From Parvularcula sp964219355 (GTDB lineage: Bacteria; Pseudomonadota; Alphaproteobacteria; Caulobacterales; Parvularculaceae), in the NCBI GenBank assembly GCA_964219355.1, contig CAXPOZ010000001.1:372001-436000 (forward strand): a stretch of DNA of 64,000 nucleotides, read 5' to 3'. A program made the translations under genes and the position numbers. Positions within the stretch are counted from its first letter, which is position 1, and every line of letters begins with the position of its first letter. This document shows positions 10,291 through 18,703 of the stretch, in pieces. The notes below the pieces were generated by a model, which worked only from the letters and a program-made list of their open reading frames with translations, ran no database searches and had not been told where the DNA came from.

Positions 10291-12462
10291 ATGAAAGTTT
10301 GCCTGCCAGTGTTCAAGTCTCTTTTCTCTGCCAGCGCGGTCATCGCTCTCGCAACCGCCCTCCCCGCCACCGCTCAGGAAACCGCCGAAACGGACGACGT
10401 CATCGTCGTCAAAGGCGGCTCGCAGGTCGATCTCAGCCCCGCCTTTGACGGCGAGCAGGTTGCTCGTGGCGGCCGCGCGGGTCTGCTTGGCAACCTTGAT
10501 TACATGGATGCCCCCTTTTCGGGCCTTGCCTATACGGAGCAATTGATCCGCGAGCAGCAGTCCACCAGCGTCGGCGACGTGCTTCAGAATGATCCGGGTG
10601 TGCGCGTCGCCAAAGGCTTTGGGAATTTTCAGGAACTCTACGTCGTGCGCGGTTTCCCGGTTTATTCCGACGACATGACCTATAATGGCGTATACGGCAT
10701 TCTGCCGCGCCAGTTTGTTGCCGCTGAACTGGTTGAACGTGTTGAGGTCTTCCGCGGCGCCAACTCCTTCCTCAATGGCGCGGCACCCGGCGGCAGTGCC
10801 GTCGGCGGGGCTTTCAACCTCGTCCCCAAAAGGGCAACTGCCGAACCGCTGACCCGGCTGACACTCGGCTATGAGAACGCCGGCCAGTTCTATGGCGCCG
10901 CAGACATTGCCCGCCGGTTCGGTGAAGGCAATGATTTTGGCGTACGCTTCAATGCGGTGCGTCGCGACGGTGAAACTTCTATCGAAGATCAGGAACGTGA
11001 ACTGACGGTCCTGTCCATCGGCACGGATTACCGGGGAGACCGGCTGCGCTTCTCCGCCGATCTTGGCTATCAGGATCACCGGATTGACGCGCCGCGCCCG
11101 CAGGTCACCCCCCTCGGTGATGTGCCTTCTGTGCCGGATTCATCTGATAATTATGCCCAGCCTTGGACCTATACGGATGAAGAGCAGGTCTTTGGCGTTA
11201 TCCGCGGCGAATTTGATGTCACGGACCTGATTACGGCCTGGGTCGCTGTCGGTGGCCGTTACGGCGAGGAAGCCAACGTCCTTGCCAATCCGAGTGCCGC
11301 CGCCGATGGGACGACCAGCGCCTACCGCTTCGACAATACGCGTGAGGATGAAATCCTCTCCGCTGACACAGGCTTCCGTGCGGAATTCGCAACAGGCAGC
11401 ATCGGGCACCGCCTGACGGTATCGGCCTCGGCGATCAATCTTGAATCGCGTAACGCCTATGCATTCTCCAGCTTTGCCGGTTTTGCCGGTGACCTCTACG
11501 AGCCCATGGCCGTCACGCCTCCCGCAGCTGATTTCTTTGTCGGCGGTGATCTTGGTGATCCGGGCAAGACAGAAGAAGTCGAGAATTCAAGCATCGCGAT
11601 TGCCGACATGATGTCATTCCTTGACGGCAAATTGCTGGCCACGGTTGGCCTTCGCCATCAGGATATCGAAACGGCATCCTTCGATTATAATACGGGCGCT
11701 GAGCTTTCGCGTTATTCCGACAGTGCAGTCACGCCCGTCTTTGGTGTTGTCTACAAACCGCAAGCGTCGATCTCGCTTTATGCCAATTATGCCGAAAGCC
11801 TGCAGCCGGGCGCGATTGCTCCGGCAACCAGCGGCGGCACACCGATCAACAATGCGGGCGAGGTTCTGGAACCCTATCGCGGTGAGCAGATCGAAGCCGG
11901 CATCAAATATGATGCAGGCAGTTTCGGTGGGGTGCTGAGCGTCTTTAATCTCTCGCAGCCCAATGCAATCGTCGTCGACCAAGTCTTCACCGATTCTGGT
12001 GAGCAGGAGACGACCGGGCTCGAACTCACGGTGTTCGGTGAACCGGCCGAAGGCTTCCGCCTCCTTGGCGGCATGACCTGGCTCGATTCGGAACTTTCGC
12101 GCACTCAAGGCGGCGTCAATGAAGGTAACCAGCCAATCGGCGTGCCGGAATTCCAGGCCAATGTGAACGCGACCTATGATGTGGCCGCTGTCACGGGCCT
12201 CAGCATTGATGGCCGCATCGTCTTCACAGGCGAGCAATATGTTGATGCCGCGAATACGACGACCCTCGACAGCTGGACCCGCCTTGATCTGGGAGCGTCC
12301 TACAAGCTGCCCATCCAGTCGCAGGACCTCACCCTCCGGGCGCGAATCCAGAATGTGACCGATGAAGCCTATTGGGCCTCAACGGGCGGTTTTCCGGGGG
12401 CGAACTACCTTGTTCAGGGGTCGCCGCGTACTTTCATCCTGTCACTTTCAGCTGACCTTTAA
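10291..12462 (+). CDS. TonB-dependent siderophore-type receptor
   Basis: The 723-residue protein has a signal peptide (to about residue 29, cleavage after ATAQ), then a TonB-box-like stretch DDVIVVKG. The plug domain follows, with SVGDVLQNDPGVRV, FQELYVVRGFPVYSDDMTYNGVYG and VERVEVFRGANSFLNG; then GGAFNLVPKRAT opens the beta-barrel. The TYNGVYG and NLVPKR motifs are typical of ferric-siderophore receptors of the FhuA/FpvA type. The last strand ends in leucine (ILSLSADL), not the usual phenylalanine. No SD is visible before the ATG. The PepSY gene downstream supports a role in iron uptake. Confidence 0.92.
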   Translation: MKVCLPVFKSLFSASAVIALATALPATAQETAETDDVIVVKGGSQVDLSPAFDGEQVARGGRAGLLGNLDYMDAPFSGLAYTEQLIREQQSTSVGDVLQNDPGVRVAKGFGNFQELYVVRGFPVYSDDMTYNGVYGILPRQFVAAELVERVEVFRGANSFLNGAAPGGSAVGGAFNLVPKRATAEPLTRLTLGYENAGQFYGAADIARRFGEGNDFGVRFNAVRRDGETSIEDQERELTVLSIGTDYRGDRLRFSADLGYQDHRIDAPRPQVTPLGDVPSVPDSSDNYAQPWTYTDEEQVFGVIRGEFDVTDLITAWVAVGGRYGEEANVLANPSAAADGTTSAYRFDNTREDEILSADTGFRAEFATGSIGHRLTVSASAINLESRNAYAFSSFAGFAGDLYEPMAVTPPAADFFVGGDLGDPGKTEEVENSSIAIADMMSFLDGKLLATVGLRHQDIETASFDYNTGAELSRYSDSAVTPVFGVVYKPQASISLYANYAESLQPGAIAPATSGGTPINNAGEVLEPYRGEQIEAGIKYDAGSFGGVLSVFNLSQPNAIVVDQVFTDSGEQETTGLELTVFGEPAEGFRLLGGMTWLDSELSRTQGGVNEGNQPIGVPEFQANVNATYDVAAVTGLSIDGRIVFTGEQYVDAANTTTLDSWTRLDLGASYKLPIQSQDLTLRARIQNVTDEAYWASTGGFPGANYLVQGSPRTFILSLSADL

Positions 12463-12470
12463 CAATCAGG

Positions 12471-12490
12471 CCGGGGCAGCAATGCCCCGG
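12471..12490 (+). repeat. Perfect GNRA-loop hairpin between the TonB receptor and PepSY genes
   Basis: CCGGGGCA (12471-12478), loop GCAA and TGCCCCGG (12483-12490) form an 8-bp stem 8 bases after the receptor stop. There is no U-run, so full termination is not expected; it may stabilise the receptor message relative to the downstream genes. Confidence 0.5.
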
Positions 12491-12503
12491 TCCTCGGCCG
12501 TCC

Positions 12504-13646
12504 ATGACCCCAAAGACAATCAGAGCCTGGAGCGCCATTCACAAATGGACGAGCCTTGTCTGCACGCTTTTCCTCCTGATGCTGTGCATCACGGGCCTGC
12601 CGCTTGTCTTTCATGATGAAATCGAAGACGCGCTGAATACGGAAGTCTGGGAACCTGCCCACCCGCAAGGCGCCCTTCTCAGCTATGATGAGATCCTGTC
12701 GACCGCGCTTGCGAGGCGTCCCGGTGAAGTGCCGATCTTCATGAGCTTCGACATCGACCGCCCCGTCGTCAATGTGACAACCGGGCCGACACCCGACGCC
12801 CCCGGGGTGAAAATGCACTTCGCCTCTTACGACCATACAAGCGGAAATCTCGTGCCGCCCAAGACGGGTGATGGCGGGGTGATGGAATTCCTGCTCCAGC
12901 TGCATACGGACATGTTTCTGGGACTGCCGGGCATGCTGTTCCTCGGGGCGATGGGGATCCTCTTTGTGCTCGCCATCATCTCCGGTGTGGTTCTCTATGC
13001 ACCCTTCATGCGCAAGCATGAATTTGGCACGCTGAGGGTCACAAAATCGCCGCGCACCAAATGGCTCGACTACCACAATCTTCTCGGCATCGTGACGGTG
13101 GCATGGGTTCTGGTTGTCGGCTTCACTGGGATCATCAACACGCTTGCAACACCGATCCTCGACGCATGGAAGAATAATCAGCTCGCTGACCTGATTGAGC
13201 CATTTGAAGGGTCCGGACGCCCCGAAACCCTGAGCTCACTTGATGAAGCGATTGCGAAAGCCGTCGAGGCCGCCCCTGACATGACGCTGCAATTCGTGGC
13301 CTTTCCGGGCGGTGACTACTCAACCGACCATCACTATGCTGTCTTCCTGCATGGCAACACACCGCTGACGGAGCATATCGTCACCCCGGCGCTGATCGAT
13401 GCTGAGACAGGCGTGCTTGTCGATCTGCGGGAGATGCCGTGGTACAACAAGATGCTGTCACTCTCCCAGCCACTTCATTTCGGGGATTATGGCGGATTGC
13501 CGCTCAAACTCCTCTGGGCTCTACTAGACCTTGCCACCATCATCGTCCTCGGCACTGGGCTTTATCTCTGGCTGTCAAAGCGACAGGGTGGCAACTCTCG
13601 GAACGATCCGGTGGAAGCGATCCTCAACGAGAAGGAAGCCCCGTGA
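12504..13646 (+). CDS. PepSY-associated membrane protein, likely linked to iron-siderophore reduction
   Basis: The 380-residue protein begins with the PepSY_TM signature RAWSAIHKWTSLVCTLFLLML, continues with a periplasmic PepSY-like region, a second membrane pair around FLGAMGILFVLAIISGVVLY, a third at LLGIVTVAWVLVVGFTGIIN and a last helix LLDLATIIVLGTGLYLWL. Conserved histidines lie near membrane helices (IHKW, LHTD, YHN), which in this family may hold haem. Genes of this type commonly sit beside TonB-dependent siderophore receptors and are thought to reduce the ferric complex at the inner membrane. Its stop overlaps the next gene (GTGA). Confidence 0.85.
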   Translation: MTPKTIRAWSAIHKWTSLVCTLFLLMLCITGLPLVFHDEIEDALNTEVWEPAHPQGALLSYDEILSTALARRPGEVPIFMSFDIDRPVVNVTTGPTPDAPGVKMHFASYDHTSGNLVPPKTGDGGVMEFLLQLHTDMFLGLPGMLFLGAMGILFVLAIISGVVLYAPFMRKHEFGTLRVTKSPRTKWLDYHNLLGIVTVAWVLVVGFTGIINTLATPILDAWKNNQLADLIEPFEGSGRPETLSSLDEAIAKAVEAAPDMTLQFVAFPGGDYSTDHHYAVFLHGNTPLTEHIVTPALIDAETGVLVDLREMPWYNKMLSLSQPLHFGDYGGLPLKLLWALLDLATIIVLGTGLYLWLSKRQGGNSRNDPVEAILNEKEAP

Positions 13647-13840
13647 AGTCGCGCCGTCCCCCTAGTACAAAGCTGCCCCTTACGGTCATTTTTGCCGTGC
13701 CCGCCCTATTGGCTGTTTTCTCCCTGATTGGCCTGATTGCAGCACTCGTCGGGAATGGCGTTTATGACGCACTTTCCTGGCTGACGCTCGCCGCGCCCAT
13801 CATTGCCATTCTCTGGGCAATGACGACGAAGCGGCGATAA
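13643..13840 (+). CDS. Small two-helix membrane protein of the iron-uptake unit
   Basis: A GTG at 13643 overlaps the TGA of the PepSY gene (GTGA), giving a 65-residue protein. It has a basic N-terminus (KSRRPPSTK), a hydrophobic helix at about 11-34, a second at about 43-58, and ends TTKRR. The overlap implies translational coupling. I do not recognise a named family; small hydrophobic proteins often follow PepSY genes in such operons and may help assemble the reductase. The start codon is inferred from the overlap. Confidence 0.65.
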   Translation: MKSRRPPSTKLPLTVIFAVPALLAVFSLIGLIAALVGNGVYDALSWLTLAAPIIAILWAMTTKRR

Positions 13841-13848
13841 GGGACGGG

Positions 13849-16419
13849 TTACTCCTCCCGCCCCAATCGGGCCGCCGCATTGGCAAGATAGATATATTGC
13901 GCGGCCAGCGGAATGACATATTCATTCTGTCCCCAGAAGAACGGCCAGTCCTCCCGGTTCTCGGGATAATCCGGCTTCAGGATCAGCATGCCGGGAACGA
14001 CCCCGCCCGCAATATAGGAATGATCCGCGCGGTTCGTGCCGTAGGCGACCTTTTTCGATTTCGCCCCAATGCCGGAGACCAGCGAGAGATTGTGCCCGGG
14101 GTGACGCCCCAACACATAATCAAACCCGTCATAAACCTGCTGCGCAGGTACGAGATCAGGAAAAGCCGTGTGCAACTTATAATCCGCCACGGCCTGCCCC
14201 ACGACAGCCCCTGCCCCGGCCCAGCCGCGTTTGGTGATCTCCACATTGAACGGGCTTTCGGCCCGCGCCTCAGCGAGTGTCGCAATGTAAGCCTCGGCAG
14301 CCTCCCTCAACTGCGCGTCGTAACCTTCCGACATCAGGGGGCGGATATCGACGGCCAACGGGGCAATGGCGCCAAAGAAGGGCTGCGCCTCTTCCCACGC
14401 ATCAAGAACGGCCCCCGCATATTGCGGATCCTCCGTTGTCAGAAGAAGTTCGGCGGCGGCCCGGAAGCGTTCGAGCGGCAACGGCCCGCCGGTCGTATTG
14501 CCATGCTGGAAGAGGTCTGGCTCGCGGCTCTCCTCATCATCGAAAACGCGGATCGCTGTGGCCAGCGCCTTCTCCGCCAATGCCTCATCGTAGGTCTTCA
14601 ATGCGCGTGCCGCCGCGGCCAGCCCCGCCGCCGAACCATATTGAAGGGCGCTGGAGCGGCTGGTGAACGCCCAGCGGTCATCGAGCTTGCCGGAATAGCC
14701 GCCGCTTTTATCATCCGGGCCGAGCCGCGCATCATAGATCAGATTATCCGTCTTGGTCAGCGCATCACCCAGATGGGTGTACTGATCAAGATCGGGTTCG
14801 ACGATACCGTGAATGGCAAAACCCACCGCGTCAAACTGGGCAAGAAGCTGTTTCGTGCCATGAGCGATCTGCTGCTGAAGGTCCGCTTCGCCATCGGGTA
14901 CATGAATATCGGTGCGCCGCCGCGTCCAGTCCACTTTCGTCTGATCGCGCGTCAGGCGAAAATCATCCCATGCCATGACGAGATAGCGCACAGTGCCATA
15001 CTGGCTCTGGGTACGGATGTCATAGTCGCCCGCATCGAACCAGCCACCGACATTCAGGCCCGGAATATGCTCCAGCGGCGCGAAGGCCGTGTCGGTCGTC
15101 GCCCCCTGCCGGTAGAGGTCATGATGCTCATGATCAACCGGCGCCTGCAGGGCGTCATCGAGATGCGGCGCGCCATGCCAGACGCGATAGCCTTCATTGA
15201 CGAACATGTGATCCATCTGCACGGGGAAGAAAATATCGAGCGTCGATTGCCACGCCCGGTCATAGGCATCCTCCCCGATCCGGAATGGCCCCTCCCGGCG
15301 CCCTTCATGTTCAAGAACATAAAGCCCCGGCTCGGTCACCTCCGAGAAATCAAAACTCGCATATTGATAGCGAAGGAAATTGCCCCATGCCTTGGGCGTG
15401 CCTGATTTGACAATCGTCTCGCCATCTACGCCCAGCCGGATGAGTTTCATCTCTCCCGCGCCATCGGACCGGGCATCAAGCTCGATAATCGCGACTTTGT
15501 CCCGGTTCGGACGATAGCCAAGCTGGTTATAGCTGACGACCGGCTCCCGCATCCAGTCATCCTCCACTGGCGCACTGATCCGCCATTCGACCAGCGTGCC
15601 CGTTTTGTCCGCCGGCAGCAGCGAGCGAAGAACGAACCAGCCATTCTGGGCCTGGTTCCGTCCATCATAGACCGCAATCGGTGTGCCGGAGGACCGGACC
15701 GTGACTTGTGCGCGCTCGTCACCCGCCGCCATCACGATCTCTCGTCCTTCGGCGAGCGGCAGGGGTTCGGCGGCGGCACCATCCGGCCGGGGGCCGCCCT
15801 CGCGCAGCTCCATCTCACTTGACGGATAGACAGGCAGCAACTCAGCCTTGCCATCGACCAGCACCCCGGCCCCGCCATAGACGGACGGAATGAATTCAAG
15901 ATTGAATCCGGCCACCCCGTCGAGTTCAGCCGGCAATGGCTCATCACTCTCGACACGGATGAGATAGCCCTCCCCGTCGCGCCGCCCGGTAATGCGGTAA
16001 TCGAACCCAAAATCCTGATAGCTGAGCTCAGCGGTGATGACGCCCGTCTCGCGGTCAACCTCCCGCTGGGCGAAACTGCCGATCGGCTCCCACTGCCCCG
16101 GCGTTGGGCTCAGGCGCACATCGCCATTGGTGACGACCCGAACCCCGTGATGGATGATCTCAACCCCAGAGATCTTGGCGTCACTGAACAGGCTGTCATA
16201 CCAGTTAGAGAAGACCAGAAGATCCAGTCCGGGTTCGGAGAAATAACCCGCTTCGGTCAGTGTTGATTCAGTAGGCGGTGCCTTCGTTTCAGCAGGCGCC
16301 ACCGTCTCGACCATTTCAGTTTCGGCCGGGTCTGATGGGGCGGCCTCTTCATTGTTGCCGCCGCAAGCGGTCACAAGAATGAAGCCTGCAGCCGGTGCCG
16401 CGAAGTGCCGAAACGCCAT
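13849..16419 (-). CDS. Glycoside hydrolase family 9 lipoprotein (endoglucanase/exo-glucosidase type)
   Basis: The ATG at 16419 follows GGAGGAA and gives 856 residues. The lipobox LVTAC puts the lipidated cysteine at 19, followed by an acidic linker. The middle has the N-terminal Ig-like CelD domain (VSYNQLGYRPNRDKVA), then the (alpha/alpha)6 catalytic domain with GGWFDAGDYD, whose aspartates hold and activate the water, and near the end DYVLGRHPGHNLS and WGQNEYVIP, whose Glu is the likely acid. Family 9 enzymes cleave beta-1,4-glucans or chitobiose-type oligomers. About 300 residues before the Ig domain (DUF-like, YLIRVESDEPL) are not assigned. A LacI-like operator precedes it, suggesting sugar induction. 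A small hairpin CCGGG-N6-CCCGG lies in its leader. Confidence 0.88.
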   Translation of the reverse strand: MAFRHFAAPAAGFILVTACGGNNEEAAPSDPAETEMVETVAPAETKAPPTESTLTEAGYFSEPGLDLLVFSNWYDSLFSDAKISGVEIIHHGVRVVTNGDVRLSPTPGQWEPIGSFAQREVDRETGVITAELSYQDFGFDYRITGRRDGEGYLIRVESDEPLPAELDGVAGFNLEFIPSVYGGAGVLVDGKAELLPVYPSSEMELREGGPRPDGAAAEPLPLAEGREIVMAAGDERAQVTVRSSGTPIAVYDGRNQAQNGWFVLRSLLPADKTGTLVEWRISAPVEDDWMREPVVSYNQLGYRPNRDKVAIIELDARSDGAGEMKLIRLGVDGETIVKSGTPKAWGNFLRYQYASFDFSEVTEPGLYVLEHEGRREGPFRIGEDAYDRAWQSTLDIFFPVQMDHMFVNEGYRVWHGAPHLDDALQAPVDHEHHDLYRQGATTDTAFAPLEHIPGLNVGGWFDAGDYDIRTQSQYGTVRYLVMAWDDFRLTRDQTKVDWTRRRTDIHVPDGEADLQQQIAHGTKQLLAQFDAVGFAIHGIVEPDLDQYTHLGDALTKTDNLIYDARLGPDDKSGGYSGKLDDRWAFTSRSSALQYGSAAGLAAAARALKTYDEALAEKALATAIRVFDDEESREPDLFQHGNTTGGPLPLERFRAAAELLLTTEDPQYAGAVLDAWEEAQPFFGAIAPLAVDIRPLMSEGYDAQLREAAEAYIATLAEARAESPFNVEITKRGWAGAGAVVGQAVADYKLHTAFPDLVPAQQVYDGFDYVLGRHPGHNLSLVSGIGAKSKKVAYGTNRADHSYIAGGVVPGMLILKPDYPENREDWPFFWGQNEYVIPLAAQYIYLANAAARLGREE

Positions 16420-16476
16420 GATCTTCCTCCCTGCCGGGTTGGAGCCCGGTCATTTTGGAAGAACCCTAGCCAGAAA

Positions 16477-16490
16477 TGTTTGCGCTAACA
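16477..16490 (-). promoter_or_regulatory. LacI/XylR-type operator upstream of the GH9 gene
   Basis: TGTTTGCGCTAACA is a near-perfect palindrome around GCGC with arms TGTT/AACA and one mismatch per half. It closely resembles LacI-family sugar operators such as the Caulobacter XylR site (TGGTAGCGCTAACA, recalled). It lies about 58 bases before the GH9 ATG, where a repressor would block the promoter. Confidence 0.6.
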
Positions 16491-16520
16491 ATATTAGGCC
16501 CGCACGGCCCTGCACATGAA

Positions 16521-16547
16521 AAAGGCGGCCCCGTCAGAGCCGCCTTT
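16521..16547 (-). terminator. Rho-independent terminator after the CoA-transferase genes
   Basis: AAAGGCGGC (16521-16529) and GCCGCCTTT (16539-16547) form a 9-bp stem with a 9-base loop. On the minus strand the stem is followed by a short T-run (TTTTTC), placing the stop signal 25 bases after the scoB stop and separating that operon from the GH9 gene. Confidence 0.85.
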
Positions 16548-16571
16548 CGGTAAGTCGGATATAAGAAGAGC

Positions 16572-17207
16572 TTACTCTTCGATCACGGCCTCGGTCTGTG
16601 CCCGAACCTCATCCATCGTGACGCCCGGCGCGAGTTTGACGACGCGCAGAACCTTTTTCTCTTTGTCGACATCAAAGACGCCGAGCCCGGTGATGATCCG
16701 GTCCACGCACGCAACACCCGTCAGCGGCAGCGAGCATTCCTTGAGCAGCTTCGGCGCCCCTGATTTCGAGGAGTGATCCATCAGCACGATGACGCGCTTG
16801 ACGCCTGCGACGAGATCCATCGCGCCGCCCATGCCCTTCACCATCTTGCCGGGGATCATCCAGTTGGCAAGATCGCCGCCTTCGGAGACTTCCATCGCGC
16901 CAAGGATCGAGAGGTCGATATGACCCCCACGGATCATCCCAAAGGAATCCGCCGAAGAGAAATAAGACGTCTTGTCCAGCTCCGTGATGGTCTGCTTGCC
17001 CGCATTGATGAGGTCGGCATCGACATCGTCATCATACGGGAAAGGCCCCATGCCGAGCATGCCGTTTTCCGATTGCAGGGTCACATTCATCCCATCGGGG
17101 ATGTGGTTGGCGACCAGCGTCGGAATGCCAATGCCAAGATTGACGTAGTAGCCGTCTGCGAGTTCGGTTGCCGCCTCTGCGGCCATTTCGTCACGTGTCC
17201 AGGGCAT
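16572..17207 (-). CDS. scoB: 3-oxoacid CoA-transferase subunit B
   Basis: The 211-residue product carries the subunit B catalytic motif SENGMLG, whose Glu forms the covalent CoA thioester, with NLGIGIPT near the start and GGAMDLV further on. Together with subunit A it moves CoA from succinyl-CoA to acetoacetate or a related 3-oxoacid, feeding ketone bodies or fatty-acid products into acetyl-CoA. The length is typical of the family. Its ATG lies 2 bases after the subunit A stop, so the two are translated together. A terminator closes the pair. Confidence 0.92.
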   Translation of the reverse strand: MPWTRDEMAAEAATELADGYYVNLGIGIPTLVANHIPDGMNVTLQSENGMLGMGPFPYDDDVDADLINAGKQTITELDKTSYFSSADSFGMIRGGHIDLSILGAMEVSEGGDLANWMIPGKMVKGMGGAMDLVAGVKRVIVLMDHSSKSGAPKLLKECSLPLTGVACVDRIITGLGVFDVDKEKKVLRVVKLAPGVTMDEVRAQTEAVIEE

Positions 17208-17209
17208 GA

Positions 17210-17917
17210 TTACGCCTCCTCCCGCTGACGGACGGTGCGTTGCTCGATCCGTTTTTCCTGTTCGGCCTCGATGATCCGGTCAATGAAGATCCCGGGCGTG
17301 TGGATCTGGTCAGGATCAAGCTCACCCGGTTTGACGAGGTGCTCGACCTCGGCAACGCAGGTCTTCCCGGCGGTTGCCATCATCGGGTTAAAGTTGCGGG
17401 CGGTCTTGCGATAAATGAGGTTGCCTTCGGTATCGCCCTTCCATGCACGGACGATTGAGAGATCGGCCTTCAGGCCCGTCTCCATGATATAGCGTTCGCC
17501 ATCGAAAGTGCGCTCTTCTTTGCCCTCGGCGATCAGCGTGCCGACGCCAGTCTTGGTGAAGAAGGCCGGAATGCCCTTGCCACCCGCGCAGATGCGCTCG
17601 GCCAGTGTGCCTTGCGGGTTGAATTCCAGCTCCAATTCGCCGGAGAGGAATTGCTCCTCGAACGTCTTGTTCTCACCCACATAGGAGCTGACCATTTTCT
17701 TGATCTGCCGCGTCTGCAGAAGGAGCCCGAGACCCCAGTCATCGACCCCGGCATTGTTCGAAATGACGGTCAGATCCTTGGCGCCCGAATCCCTGAGCGC
17801 GATGATCAGCGTTTCGGGAATGCCGCAGAGACCGAAGCCGCCCGCCATCACGGTCATGCCGTCATGAGTGAGCCCGTCGAGCGCCGCGGCGGCGTTTTTA
17901 TAAACCTTGCCAGCCAT
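17210..17917 (-). CDS. scoA: 3-oxoacid CoA-transferase subunit A
   Basis: The 235-residue product has the subunit A glycine loop GGFGLCGIPE, then SNNAGVDDWGLG and NPQGTLAERI, all usual for ScoA/AtoD. It binds CoA and partners the downstream subunit B. The SD AGGAGG sits in the edge of a small hairpin (CCTGA-AAAA-TCAGG on the minus strand). Subgroup assignment to succinyl-CoA:3-ketoacid transferase rather than another 3-oxoacid CoA-transferase is by overall motif match and is moderately sure. Confidence 0.92.
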   Translation of the reverse strand: MAGKVYKNAAAALDGLTHDGMTVMAGGFGLCGIPETLIIALRDSGAKDLTVISNNAGVDDWGLGLLLQTRQIKKMVSSYVGENKTFEEQFLSGELELEFNPQGTLAERICAGGKGIPAFFTKTGVGTLIAEGKEERTFDGERYIMETGLKADLSIVRAWKGDTEGNLIYRKTARNFNPMMATAGKTCVAEVEHLVKPGELDPDQIHTPGIFIDRIIEAEQEKRIEQRTVRQREEA

Positions 17918-18064
17918 GTCACCTCCTGATTTTTCAGGCGCTTGTTGCGCCCTCCCCCCCGCTTCGCAAGAGGATGATGTAGCTCAATCAGAGTGAACCC
18001 AATCGTTCAAGGACTGGCAGCAAGGAACGGCGATGCTAAGGGATGATCGACAAGGAGAGACGAC

Positions 18065-18619
18065 ATGGCCAAAACCTATGATCGCATTGATGATCGCATC
18101 CGCGACTTTATCGCGCAGCAGAAAATGTTTTTCGTGGCGAGCGCGCCGCGCGGCGATAGCGGTCACATCAATGTCTCCCCCAAAGGCTATGACAGTTTCG
18201 CCGTGATCGACGACCATCAGGTTGCATATGCTGATCTGGGCGGCTCAGGGATCGAGACCGTCGCGCATTTGCGCGAGAATGGCCGCATCACCTTCATGTT
18301 CTGCGCCTTTGACGGCCCGGCCAATATCCTGCGGCTCTACGGGACCGGCCGCGTTGTCCAGTTCAACGAGCCGGGATTTGAGGAAGGGATGAAGCTCTTC
18401 CCGAAAATCGAGCGGGCACGGAATATCATCTATGCGGATATCACGCGCATTCAGGATAGCTGCGGCTGGGGCGTGCCCTTCTATGAGTTCAATGGCGAGC
18501 GCGACCAGCTCTCGCGCGCCATCAATCACATGGAAGAAAGTGCCTGGCAGGAAAAACGCCTGACGAGCAACGCGGAGAGCGTTGACGGCCTGCCGGGGCT
18601 GTTACGGCAACCAGAATAA
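18065..18619 (+). CDS. Pyridoxamine 5'-phosphate oxidase family flavoprotein
   Basis: The ATG at 18065 follows AAGGAGAG and gives 184 residues. The split-barrel flavin-binding fold is visible as FFVASAPRGDSGHINVSPKGYDSF, then IETVAHLRENGRITFMF and LRLYGTGRVV. Family members bind FMN, F420 or haem and serve in many oxidations, so the substrate is unknown. It lacks the C-terminal motif of true PdxH. It precedes the DGPF/ECF42 pair but ends before their promoter, so it is probably a separate unit. Confidence 0.82.
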   Translation: MAKTYDRIDDRIRDFIAQQKMFFVASAPRGDSGHINVSPKGYDSFAVIDDHQVAYADLGGSGIETVAHLRENGRITFMFCAFDGPANILRLYGTGRVVQFNEPGFEEGMKLFPKIERARNIIYADITRIQDSCGWGVPFYEFNGERDQLSRAINHMEESAWQEKRLTSNAESVDGLPGLLRQPE

Positions 18620-18631
18620 TTTCAGCTGCCA

Positions 18632-18658
18632 TGTCGAAATGTAGCTCACACACACGTC
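18632..18658 (+). promoter_or_regulatory. Candidate ECF42 promoter of the DGPF-sigma operon
   Basis: TGTCGA (18632-18637) and CGTC (18655-18658) are separated by 17 bases. As I recall, ECF42 target promoters have TGTCGA at -35 and a short CG-type -10. The start site would fall near 18665, about 38 bases before the DGPF gene at 18704. This supports autoregulation. Confidence 0.6.
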
Positions 18659-18703
18659 ATCTATTCAGGCGGCAACATTCCCGCCCAGAAAGAGAGAAAT
18701 GAC

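Noticed and set aside
13897..15405. 502-codon open frame antisense to the GH9 gene
   Set aside because: It is opposite a gene with clear GH9 motifs, is rich in Arg and Gly as shadow frames are in G+C-rich DNA, and shows no family motif.
17973..17997. tRNA-like D-arm sequence (TGTAGCTCAATCAGAG)
   Set aside because: No acceptor stem, anticodon arm or T-arm follows; the next gene starts within 70 bases.
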